This document shows, piece by piece, positions 38,901 to 45,482 of a DNA stretch of 64,000 nt. Positions within the stretch are counted from its first letter, which is position 1. The number at the start of each line of letters is the position of its first letter. A program made the translations under genes and the position numbers. Source of the stretch: Fistularia commersonii. Taxonomy: Eukaryota; Chordata; Actinopteri; Syngnathiformes; Fistulariidae. Under the pieces are notes generated by a model. It had not been told where the DNA came from. It was given only the letters and a program-made list of their open reading frames with translations, and searched no databases. The stretch is from positions 9,420,501-9,484,500 of the forward strand of contig JBBMNZ010000013.1 in assembly GCA_037954325.1 (NCBI GenBank), in the 5' to 3' direction.

Positions 38901-41900
38901 CTGAGCACTGCGAATAAACAATGTATTGGTTTCATGCATGTGACTCGAAAGGTGGGGTTTTTTTTTAAGGTAGTAAAATTAAATTCCATGTGTAAAACTA
39001 AAAGTGTTATTAACTGTTCTAATGCAGTCTGTCTTACTGCCGCTGCTGCTGTCTTTTTATCGACAAACACATACATGCGTGTTTACGTGTGCGTGTTTAT
39101 GTGTGCGTGTGCGTGTGTGTGTGTGTTCAGGCGTGTGTGTCGCAAAATGATGATTAGAGAGAAAAGTGTACCTACATTGAGGGCCTGCTAGGAAAATGAT
39201 TAAATTAAGTTAGGAATCCTAGTATCTTCCCCACATTTAGACACAAATTTCAGTAGTCACATTAGGTAAATACCATAATCCACCTTCTACCACCTTTAAT
39301 ATTGAGCAAGAGTCAGAGACTTAATGTCAAATCATGATCCGGGTTGGTAGTTTCACATTCACCCATCTCTAAACTGTTGGATTACCACATGCTAACATTG
39401 TGTATCTTAAGACAGCATTCAGGCAGATCTTTTACATTGTTACGCACTTTGATTTCATTATTCAGTGATTTACCTGCACGTCTGTTCAGTCTATGCATTC
39501 TGAGCATGCTGGGTTTTTTTTTGTTTGTTTTTCTTTTTTCTTAATATTTATTTCTCAGTGAAGTCCTTCTGTTAAGGCTTATCAAGTATAGAAACAAAAC
39601 AAATTACTCAACCTGTTTATCAGTCTCTTTAAATCTCAATCACACTACCCGCTGACTTGTTTGCTACAGTTTTGCTGTAAAGTACAACCCTTCAAAACTG
39701 AAAACTGATGTCCTTTTTGATTTCCTTTGACATATATGAACGGTAATCCTCCATATAGTTTTTTCGAAAAAAAAAAAATATCCCCAGAATTCTTTGGTCA
39801 ACCACACTCAGTGGCTTATTTCTCATATGTTTCTAATGTGCTGCAGTTAGAGACTTCGAATCCAGATGAAAGAGGGAGTGAAGAGAGCACTAATCAAGCC
39901 AGTGTAAGTGGGGAGCCACCTAACATCTTTGTCTTTAAGTGTTTCCATTGTCTCTTCTTTCATCTACCGGTGCCTTTCCTCCCTAACCCATTTCCAGCGA
40001 CATGACAGATCATTACGTATCAATCGAGTTTGCAGTGACCGCATTCATCACATTCTTAATCAACCAGCTACAACTGATCAGGGAAACAATGAAACAGAAG
40101 CAAAAAAGGCAAAACATGTCCATCCTTTCACTGAGATTCGCACTTGCTCAGTGTTCTAGATAGGTTTGTAAAAGCAGAGGCCACACCATTCGTTGGAAAA
40201 TATTACAATCCAGTGAAGGCCGCAAGACAAATAAATTGTGTTGCTTCTCTCACTTTTTTGCCACCTGTTTCAGATCTGAAAGTCACAGCTCAGTCATTTG
40301 CCCTCCAATTCTCCTACTCTCACATTCTATTTGTTCTTTTTGCTCTCATCGTGTGCGTATGTGCGTGCTGTGTGTGAGATGCAATGCATTTCATCTCACT
40401 ACCGATACATAGCTTGAGGCTGAAAACTCTCGCCTCATTATCATCCTCTGTGCTTCTTTGTGTCGATGTTTTGGTAGTGCAACTCTTAAAATATGTTCGT
40501 TCCAATTATTTGTGTTTTACTGTGTTTATATTGTGTTGCATGCATCTGCTTTGACCTTGATTACTTGAGATTAGCCATATTTGAACATTTCCAGTGACAG
40601 GTAGATGACGTGTGTATGTACAGGAGACCACAATATCAACAGTAGTGTCCTGCAGTCAGGAGAAGGAAGGCCCTATGGAGAAGAATCCACCCAGTCCTGT
40701 CCAATCTGAAAGGGAAGCATTGCTTGTTGGTAAGTTCTGGCCAGTATCAGTTTCACATCCACTAAATGTCATAATTACTGAATTCTAATCTTGGAAATTG
40801 CATAACTTACATTAAAAGTTGCATCCTGCTGGAGATCATGGGGCCACAGACACTGCAATGCAAAACAAGTTGCCAGGGTTTCAAAATCACAAATTCATTT
40901 TCTCCCACAAAAGAACATTACAAAAATATAGTAGTCTGTTAATAAAGTATTCATATCCTGACTTTGAAAAACTTGCAGTACTGCCATCAGTATCACCTTC
41001 AAGCTTTTCCTGACCACCAGTATTATTTCTTTGGTCGTGAATTATATAGTAACAGAGTATACAGTTTCTTCTGCAAGTTAGTATCTAGTGATGTTTCTTA
41101 TTTTGTCCTCCCAATTTCAATGCTAGGTGAACAAAAAAATCCCGCCAACCTGCAGATGGATGTATTCATATATCTACAGTCAGCCAAGTGTATTTTTTGT
41201 GTTTATTTATTGTGCCTGTTTTGTTTTTTGTAATCAAAAAATCCCAGCTGTAGCAACAGGTGGCCAGCACAAAGCAAGAATCTGAGTTCTTCATCTTACC
41301 CTCAGATTAACTTTAAGATGCTTGTGTTAATGAAATTTGAAGAGCAAATCCATCAAAACTAGAAGTCTCATTGTGTTTCTTTCATCACAAATTTTCAAAT
41401 TCAAATATTACAAATATAAATATTAAAAGAAACCAACACACATAAGAAGATTCTGGTAACATTCAGCAGTCAGCAGATAATTAACCCAAGTCTCCCTGTG
41501 AAACCGGGTGGTTGCATACTCAGTAATGATCCGAACAATGAATTGGTACTTGTTTTTATAGAAGATGTCTTTGGTGTATACAAGGAAAACTTGTCCATTG
41601 TAGTATTTTATTCATTGTCTGTGGAGCAGCTCTTGGCAGTCATGCTGTTCGCGCTCAAGCATCCACTGACCCCCTGCAGTCGGTGAAAATAAAGTCCCTG
41701 TTCTCACATAAAAGTCTCAAAACTGTGGTATTCTGGCCTTATAGATATAGCAAGTGGAAAACATCACAACATTGACACTGTGTTTGTTGTGAGTGTTTAG
41801 TGAGCAAAGGTGGAGGATTATCTGTCCCAAAGCTCAGCTCTATGAGCTGAAAGCAGATGGTTTGTTTTAGCTCAGGAGAGACTGAAGCTTTGACGAGGGA

Positions 41901-44634
41901 ATACAACATCAAAACCATCATTAGAAGCGCTTCCTAATCTGGGAGAGCACTGTACGAGGACTTCGGGGAAAGCCGCCGGGAGCTGGTGTGGTAAAAAGAA
42001 GGAATTGAATAAAATGGTGTCATGAAAAACCCATGGCATTTTGTCATTGTAGAAGAGGTTATAGAAACTGGAGATACAGGAGAAAGCATTAACATTTCTG
42101 CATGGCTCGTTTGTTTTACCCCAGGGATCATTTCAACCTTCCTGCACGTTCATCCATTCGGAGCCAGTATCGAGTACATCTGTTCCTACCTGCAGCGTTT
42201 GGACACCAAGGTAAAAGGCGCAAAAACAAAACCCAAAGTATTTTCAAAAAATGTAAGAGGAACATCCAAATTATAGGAACACCACAATGTTGATCAAGGT
42301 TAAATGTTTCAAGGCAAAGATTACAAAAAGAAGCAATGTTGGGGAACAGGAATGTTCCAAATCACTGAATAAATTCTTTTGATGAAACCGATATGAAAAA
42401 AAAAAGTGTAGAAAATCTTTCTAAGTGAAGTTAACTATATGAACTGAAATCATGAGTTATTCATGATTAATTTTTCAATAGCTGACATTTTCTTTTCCTT
42501 TCAGTTGACCCTTCTATAGAATCAATCAGCTGTTTAAGCTTCCCGTTATCCCCCTAGATTATATGCACCCAGACACAATATCTGTCCCCCGTACTGTGTT
42601 GCAATATGGGTTTGTTGTATGCCGGAGTCCTGCTGATCGGTTGAGACAGAGTTTTTGATGCCATTAGTGTTATGAAATGCTTTAAAAAAAAATTCCACAG
42701 AAATGGCTTCACTTTGCGAATGGATGTTTTAGTGAAGCCAAACCCCATTAAGCAAACAATTTGACACTCTGTTAAATACCCCTCTGCCCCTTTTTTATTT
42801 TTTCAAAACCTAATTAAATTATGTATCCCATTTTTGAGTCTGCATCTAAGTAGCATATAAATATGAGAAGAATTGTTTTGGAGAAACCCAAACTTTTGAG
42901 AACTTCTCAATGTCCTATCTTGAAATGTCATAGGTTTTAGTCTTTTTTTTTTTTTTTTTGTTGCTTTTTTGGTCCGGTGTGAATACCTGCGAATATTTGT
43001 CTTTACGTTAGTACACCCACATTGGTACGGTAGATCTGTGTGCATCTGTTGTTTTCACAATGACTCGTCTACACACATTAAGCAGCCCACAGTTTTGTCA
43101 ATACAACTGGCCAGACTCCCCAACAACAAGCCCAATCCTCTCTGCTTATCAGGTGCCTCCATACACAGCTTCTCTGCGTATAATGACACCCCAGTCTAAT
43201 CTCCAGGATGGACCTTAATGCATCATGACATCCACACAGGCAATCGAGTTATTAATGAAAGAAATTGCAGGTAGTCCACAGCAGTTAATTTTGGCACTGT
43301 CACTACAGCACGGCTGATCCACAGCCCACATGCGAGGTAGAAGTCAGTTGATGCCTAGTCGGGTGACTGCGCTCACCGTCTGAATAGAAAGCGTTGGAAA
43401 TCATCCCACCCAGCTCTCATGGTATAGAAACTTGGACGGCTGATTTGCAATTAGATTGTGTGTAGTTAAATTAAAGAATGTACATCCATAGTATCATCTG
43501 AATCTATTGGATGCGCAAGTGTGTGTTTGTGGGACCGTTGAGACAGAAGGTGTGTAGTAAGCTTGGTGAACAGAATACATATTTTGCAGGAGGCTCTGAA
43601 TCAGTGTGGTTGTGTTTAGGGTACTTTTCAGTGAATAAATGCTGTTACTCTGTAATTAGAGATTTTCTGGTGGAGCAGCATGTCCACCCACTGACCTTCA
43701 TTAATCAGCATGAGTGACAAGTAAATTTATTATCTTTAATTACTTCGTGAGTTGTCTGCAGCAGTAATCATCTGCAAGATATTTGAGAAGTGGAAGAATT
43801 CAACAGAAGAAATATTAAGCAGGATTCTCAGTGTTCCTCTGTTTACATCCAGAAACTTTCAAAAGCACTTTCAGCAGCCTCATACACTGACAACTTTAAT
43901 TATACAAGTCACATAGACTTTGCATTGAAAAGAATTACTTATGTAAACAGCTGTGCTTGTTTCTGTCCATTTGTCAGAACATATATACAGAGGGGTTGGG
44001 CATATGAAAAAGGACCTGGCTTAGGGGGAAAAAAAGAAAAAAACTTATCCCATAACTTACGTCGAAGGTAAAGGTGCTCAGAGATGGAAGCATTGTCATA
44101 CCGATTTGCCCCAGTTAACACATTCTGAGTTGATTTTATGATTATTTAAGTCGAAACATTGAATTGAGATGACGCATTTCTAGTTTCAGTAGTGTGGATA
44201 TGTGAGTGGTGGCTTGGAAGAAAAGTGTTTGTTTCCATGGTTGGAGAAGACTTGTAACATTCAGCCTTTGACTTACAAGATATTTGAAGCTTTATTAAAT
44301 TTGCTACCTAGTTAGTAGATGTTGTTTCCGAGGTGAAAAGAGATGAAATAATGTATTGTTTTCCTGGGAAGTCCAAAGAGAATCAAAACTGGATGAACCC
44401 GAAGCAGTTTACTGTAACATATTGAACACTCGACCCATAACAGTTGCAGCGGACATTTGGTGCTGTAGTGGACTCATCTTTGTTCTGTCTGTGTGTTTGT
44501 AGATTAACCCTGGCGAGGTGGAGGCTCTTCTCTCTCGGCTGCCCTGCACATTCAGACAAGAGCTGACCGGTGTGGGAGCCAGCTTAGAGAAGCGCTGGAA
44601 CTTCTGCGGCTTCCAGGGAATCAAAAGCACATAG
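13694..44634 (+). CDS. enox2: enox2, ecto-NOX disulfide-thiol exchanger 2 (3' eleven coding exons, spliced)
   Basis: ENOX2 is a growth-related cell-surface protein reported to oxidise hydroquinones or NADH and to catalyse protein disulfide-thiol interchange in alternating cycles. Exons are 13694-13900, 17277-17510, 19512-19724, 22477-22583, 29021-29135, 35283-35470, 36667-36807, 39847-39903, 40624-40729, 42125-42210 and 44503-44634. All introns are GT-AG and phases match throughout, giving 528 residues including the split first codon. Order: RRM with VFVGGLP (RNP2) and KNFCHIRF (RNP1); a basic/acidic linker; a helical region; a coiled coil; and the C-terminal HVHPFG and TGVGASLEKRW motifs. 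ENOX2 rather than its paralogue ENOX1 is favoured by SQAEALKEENDSL, EYICSYL and the ending FCGF. The N-terminal 80-odd residues of the family are missing, so earlier exons lie left of the window. The frame is open and all exons look functional. Confidence 0.9.
13901..15589. other. enox2 intron, first part
   Basis: Ordinary AT-rich intron sequence. No repeat family or hidden exon was recognised before the diverged repeat unit that starts near 15590. Confidence 0.6.
15590..16330 (+). repeat. Unassigned interspersed repeat, copy A
   Basis: This copy resembles 16560-17065 in the same orientation. Shared landmarks, in order: TTAATTAGTGAGTT / TTAATGAGTGAGTT; AACCAAGGTATTAATCCAA / AACAAAGGTATGAAATCCAA; GCTAATGTGTAGGTTG / GCTAGTGTGTATGTTG; an AAACAAAAAAAAGAGATCC-type A-rich run; CTCTCCAGATGGACTACAGGTTGC / CTCTCCGGGTGGTTTGCAGGTTGC; and an AAAACTCAGTCCAGTTGCC..CAACAAGATTT / GACAAGTTCAGTTGCC..GACAAGATTT tail. 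Copy A carries an extra segment between the TG run and the tail. Similarity is moderate, so these are old insertions or an old local duplication. I do not recognise the family. Confidence 0.6.
16560..17065 (+). repeat. Unassigned interspersed repeat, copy B
   Basis: Second copy of the unit described at 15590-16330, direct orientation. It contains an internal inverted repeat (arms about 16778-16820 and 16893-16940) around a (CA)n tract. It ends about 210 bases before the next enox2 exon. Confidence 0.6.
16778..16940. repeat. Imperfect inverted repeat around a (CA)n tract
   Basis: The left arm GTGGATCTCTCCGGGTGG followed by TTTGCAGGTTGCC is matched in reverse complement by the right arm GCAAACCACCCGACGAGATC following GAACCCT. 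The loop holds a (CA)n run at 16859-16891 and two copies of the word CAGATCAA. The arms are about 40 bases with a few mismatches, enough for a hairpin in RNA or a palindrome-type instability site. Confidence 0.75.
17277..17510 (+). CDS. enox2: enox2 exon: RRM end and basic/proline linker
   Basis: Begins after CTCTCTATAG and ends before GTGAGT; phases 2 nt in, 1 nt out. It encodes YRIRLGSSTDKKDSGRLHVD and FAQARDDLYEWECRQRMLAR, finishing the RRM, then a highly charged EERHRRKLEEDRLRPPSPPP segment and HYSEHECSQLGDKIK. Every part aligns with known ENOX proteins without gaps by eye. Confidence 0.96.
17580..17870 (-). mobile_element. L2-type LINE/SINE 3' tail, minus orientation
   Basis: The + strand reads CCATCCATC..CTACCACTTATCCGC, then ACCCTGGACCGATCGCC, GGGTCACATATTGAGACAAAC, AACCATTCACTCTC and TTGGACTGTGGGAGGAAACT. 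This is the reverse complement of a very common fish repeat end whose other orientation is seen next door at 18018-18245. I assign it to an L2/Maui-like LINE tail (or a SINE sharing it) from memory. It is diverged and truncated. Confidence 0.7.
18018..18245 (+). mobile_element. L2-type LINE/SINE 3' tail, plus orientation
   Basis: The sequence starts GGGGCGGTCACGCTGATGCAG and TGGTTACCACTTTCGCC, continues through GACTGGTGACCTGTCCAAGG and TGTACCCCGCCTCTCGCCC, and ends GATAAGTGGTAGACAATGGA. It belongs to the same family as 17580-17870 but faces the other way. Only about 150 bases separate the two, so the pair can fold back on itself in the enox2 pre-mRNA. Confidence 0.75.
18246..19511. other. enox2 intron, remainder
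   Basis: AT-rich and T-rich (18690-18830) sequence leading to the acceptor CTTTTTTGTCAG at 19511. No other element was recognised. Confidence 0.55.
19512..19724 (+). CDS. enox2: enox2 exon: central helical region
   Basis: Acceptor TTTTTGTCAG, donor GTGAGT. It encodes DSKFADAVRVLLTWLERGEV and NRRNANNFYSMIQSSNSH, then IRRLMSEKSQHEKEMEEAKE and KFKTALAGILAQ. This is a long amphipathic helical segment typical of ENOX proteins. The next exon completes the split Phe codon. Confidence 0.96.
19725..22476. other. enox2 intron
   Basis: About 2.75 kb of AT-rich sequence. A CA-rich imperfect microsatellite lies at 22318-22355, and a C/T-rich tract at 22380-22440 precedes the acceptor. No exon or element was recognised otherwise. 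Confidence 0.6.
22477..22583 (+). CDS. enox2: enox2 exon: helical region, continued
   Basis: Acceptor CATCCTGCCACAG, donor GAG|GTTGGT (a weaker donor than most in this gene). With the preceding base it encodes FEQIVSVFQAASKQKAWDHF and SKAQRKNLDIWRKQAE, a segment diagnostic of the ENOX family. It ends in phase 0. Confidence 0.96.
22584..24319. other. enox2 intron, first part
   Basis: No exon visible. Around 22830-22940 a frame ending NHFGCPER resembles a LINE reverse-transcriptase scrap, but too weakly to call. Confidence 0.5.
24320..25740 (+). mobile_element. Tc1-like DNA transposon, decayed, with terminal inverted repeats
   Basis: The ends are inverted. The left side reads CTTATTCAACCAACAC, then GATAATAAGACAATGTAC, then GAACAAAAGGTGGCATGCCC. 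The right side contains the reverse complements of all three words in mirrored order (about 25600-25740). The outer borders are approximate because the ends are worn. The total length of about 1.4 kb is normal for Tc1. The interior carries a broken transposase. Confidence 0.8.
24637..25420 (+). pseudogene. Tc1-like transposase pseudogene
   Basis: The start ATG at 24637 gives MGQTKELTEDLWLHIMAAHK, then a stop, then GYKAISICSEVPVATVQSI, the N-terminal helix-turn-helix DNA-binding part of Tc1 transposases. NPSNTVPTVKHGDGS (about 25077-25120) and FQHDNEQ (about 25273-25293, second catalytic Asp) follow in another frame. Near 25371-25412 is QNPDFNPTAKLWRELR, where the third catalytic Glu of the usual NPIENLW is lost. 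The first catalytic Asp region (xDET) is missing. Multiple stops and frameshifts make it inactive. Confidence 0.8.
26405..26806 (+). mobile_element. RTE-type LINE fragment, broken
   Basis: The + strand gives LAKKMWGNRQEYREIQREVK, YDDLYAR, a stop, DSKEGENDLYRLVKQRDKD, VRVIKDREGNVLTDA, a stop, and GKWKEYFEELMNVESERE up to KALKRMKSGK. This is the same segment as residues about 425-551 of the intact RTE frame at the left edge, with a short deletion near the start and two in-frame stops. Both borders are abrupt. It belongs to the same family as the left-edge copy but is older or was dead on arrival. Confidence 0.9.
27850..27910 (+). repeat. Short repeat word shared with 16.2 and 17.0 kb
   Basis: The sequence GTCAAGAAACTCAAGTCCAG followed by TTACCGCAACAAGAATTC resembles the tails of the two repeat copies at about 16238-16280 and 17008-17035. 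It suggests a third, 3'-only copy of the same unassigned family. Confidence 0.45.
28090..28330 (+). pseudogene. Tc1/mariner transposase shred
   Basis: Readable pieces are HHASFHQDNAPWLKAHIIW (about 28155-28213), matching the second Asp region FHQDNAPxHKA, and LQSPDINPVECLRNVE (about 28244-28290), matching the QSPDLNPIE block with the third catalytic Glu. Stops lie between the pieces and no terminal repeats were found. It is a separate and older event than the element at 24.3 kb. Confidence 0.6.
29021..29135 (+). CDS. enox2: enox2 exon: acidic segment replacing the EEMTE site
   Basis: Encodes EIRNMHNEQLMGIRREEEME, then MSDDDMEEAPDSKDSEDS. Phase 0 in, one base out; donor CAG|GTATGC. In human ENOX2 this region contains the EEMTE motif proposed as the quinone and drug-binding site. 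Here the aligned residues read EEAPD, so the motif as described is not conserved, although the acidic character is. Confidence 0.95.
29136..32807. other. enox2 intron, before the Tc1 insertion
   Basis: AT-rich intron. A pure T run of about 34 bases lies at 29943-29976 and may be a retroposon tail read on the minus strand, though no body was recognised. A CA-rich patch lies at 32020-32170. No exon was seen. Confidence 0.55.
29943..29976. repeat. Homopolymer T tract (about 34 bases)
   Basis: Pure T run, the longest homopolymer in the window. Confidence 0.95.
32810..34246 (+). mobile_element. Tc1-like transposon with about 200-bp IR/DR ends, inserted at TA
   Basis: The element is bracketed by TA (32808-32809 and 34247-34248). 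Its ends begin nnCAGTCAGGTCAATnAGTATT and are inverted copies of each other. The inverted repeats extend about 200 bases, and each holds an inner partial repeat (GGTCAAATAAGT near 32989 and its mirror near 34060). This is the IR/DR arrangement of fish Tc1 elements. The 1437-bp length is typical. The ends differ by scattered substitutions and a T-run. The position, in the enox2 intron between exons at 29 and 35 kb and in the gene's orientation, looks neutral. Confidence 0.88.
33140..33860 (+). pseudogene. Tc1-like transposase, frameshifted
   Basis: The start ATG at 33140 gives MSTTKKSKDTRDKVVDLHKA and AIAKQLGEKRTTVVAIVRKW (helix-turn-helix). A G-rich tract at 33338-33357 breaks the frame. It resumes in another frame with TTVSKATISNTLRRNG, KSWEKVLWADETEIQLFG (first catalytic Asp), VWRKKKDKNQPNNAIPTVMH, and then YCDNDPKHMARKPKE (second Asp) before a stop. 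A third frame has WASQSPDLNPEDNL, where the NPIENLW box has decayed. The middle, between VMHGLEASCSG and YCDNDPKH, is also shifted or shortened. It is inactive but recent enough for all domains to be readable. Confidence 0.85.
34249..35282. other. enox2 intron, after the Tc1 insertion
   Basis: AT-rich intron. Nothing recognised before the acceptor TGAATCTATAG at 35282. Confidence 0.55.
35283..35470 (+). CDS. enox2: enox2 exon: coiled coil, first part
   Basis: Encodes ISQAEALKEENDSLRCQLDA, YRNEVELLKQEQGKNQPIKS and SFLQQALQGMQK. Acceptor CTATAG, donor AAG|GTAGTA; ends in phase 0. SQAEALKEENDSL is the ENOX2-type form of this conserved block. The heptad pattern is clear. Confidence 0.96.
35471..36666. 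other. enox2 intron
   Basis: About 1.2 kb of AT-rich sequence ending in TTTTTTTCTGCAG. Nothing else was recognised. Confidence 0.6.
36667..36807 (+). CDS. enox2: enox2 exon: coiled coil, second part
   Basis: 47 codons, phase 0 both ends: QLFKMREELKQRDAELEQSL, EDKQQLKIQVQNLKEGLQNL, QNARVMQ. This is strongly heptad-like, Glu/Lys/Gln-rich sequence. It lies between excellent splice sites (CTGCAG and GTCAGT) and corresponds to the less conserved coiled-coil region of ENOX2. Confidence 0.9.
36808..39846. other. enox2 intron
   Basis: About 3 kb of AT-rich sequence. A GT-rich imperfect microsatellite lies at about 39079-39140, and there is a run of A at 39767-39778. No further exon was recognised. 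Confidence 0.55.
39847..39903 (+). CDS. enox2: enox2 small exon (19 codons)
   Basis: Encodes LETSNPDERGSEESTNQAS between TGTGCTGCAG and GTAAGT, phase 0 both ends. Its size (a multiple of three) means it could be skipped without a frameshift. It lies in the variable linker between the coiled coil and the C-terminal domain. Sequence conservation cannot be judged by eye, so the call rests on splice sites, phase and position. Confidence 0.75.
39904..40623. other. enox2 intron (shortest, 720 bases)
   Basis: Ordinary sequence. It contains no recognisable element. Confidence 0.6.
40624..40729 (+). CDS. enox2: enox2 exon: linker into C-terminal domain
   Basis: Encodes ETTISTVVSCSQEKEGPMEK, then NPPSPVQSEREALLV plus the first base of Gly. 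Acceptor TGTACAG, donor GTAAGT. The SEREALLVG block at the end is conserved in the family. The first 20 residues are variable linker. Confidence 0.93.
40730..42124. other. enox2 intron
   Basis: About 1.4 kb, AT-rich, with no element recognised. A GC-richer patch at 41940-41995 has several CpG dinucleotides but no clear identity. Confidence 0.55.
42125..42210 (+). CDS. enox2: enox2 exon: HVHPFG motif
   Basis: With the previous base it encodes GIISTFLHVHPFGASIEYI and CSYLQRLDTK. Acceptor TTTTACCCCAG, donor AAG|GTAAAA. HVH in ENOX2 has been proposed as part of a copper site. EYICSYL separates ENOX2 from ENOX1. Confidence 0.96.
42211..44502. other. enox2 last intron
   Basis: About 2.3 kb of ordinary sequence with a T run at 42943-42959. 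No element was recognised. The acceptor is CTGTGTGTTTGTAG. Confidence 0.55.
44503..44634 (+). CDS. enox2: enox2 terminal coding exon with stop
   Basis: Encodes INPGEVEALLSRLPCTFRQE, LTGVGASLEKRWNFCGFQGI, KST and stop TAG (44632-44634). TGVGASLEKRW..FCGF has been proposed as the adenine-nucleotide site of ENOX2 and is retained almost unchanged. The C-terminal position and ending match the family. Confidence 0.97.
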   Translation: MNPGEVEALLSRLPCTFRQELTGVGASLEKRWNFCGFQGIKST

Positions 44635-45340
44635 AATCTGGGTTGTTCACACTTGATGCAAATGGAGAAACGATTAAGACACGGCTTTCCGGCGAAAAAA
44701 AAAAGCACAGGGGAAGGGTAGAGAGCCTGCTCTGAAAGAGAGCGTAAAGACCAATCGCGAAAAGAATAGACTGTACCGGGTGGACAGGAACACTTCTTAC
44801 AGATCTTGGATTTGTGAGGAAAGATATGTATAAACATTTGGCAGACTCAGTCCAGGCATAAGACACATGAAGACGTAGCGTGTCCATGGTAAGGAACAGG
44901 AATGTTGACACCAAACCATGATAACATGAGCTTGAACTCATTTTCTCAGTGTCTGCCACATATTTTTCAACTCAACCGCTCTCTGGGAGCCACAGAAGAG
45001 GAGTGATCCCTACCGTCACTGGATTAGTATGTAATCATGAGCAGCACCGGCAGGGCACCGAGGCAAAGGTTGGGTCCGCACAGTGTCTGCGTGAGCAAGG
45101 ACTACAGGGCTTACCTGAGAGCTTATCAAGGTCTAACTGAACACTTCAAACCTCCAGAACCTTTGGCCTCCATCTCTCCTTTTGCTGTTCCTGGTTTGTA
45201 ACATAGATCAAATATTGATATATTTCTTCATTTTCTGTAAAGACTGTCAAGAGCTGCGTAGAGGCAATTGTAATAAGCTGTAAATGCTTGGATTGTATTT
45301 TTGAATATAAAAGCTGATTTGAATACAAAAAGGTTTTGGT
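44635..45340 (+). other. Likely enox2 3' UTR
   Basis: Sequence after the stop, with no open frame. A plausible end is near 45335: two AATAAA-like variants, AATATA (45304-45309) and AATACA (45322-45327), are followed by a GT-rich stretch (GGTTTTGGTATATTTTTG). No canonical AATAAA occurs in this interval, so the true cleavage site could be further downstream. Confidence 0.35.
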
Positions 45341-45409
45341 ATATTTTTGTTTGACTATGTCAGGGGTTGGTTCTTTAAAACCTTTGCAGGGCATACAATC
45401 TGCTTATAA

Positions 45410-45414
<5 letters not shown>

Positions 45415-45480
<66 letters not shown>
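45415..45480. repeat. (TG)n microsatellite downstream of enox2
   Basis: About 32 TG units, nearly uninterrupted, then a CGTGCGCG transition. Confidence 0.97.

Positions 45481-45482
<2 letters not shown>

Noticed and set aside
44409..44959. Minus-strand open frames over the last enox2 exon
   Set aside because: They overlap a well-supported + strand terminal exon and show no family similarity.
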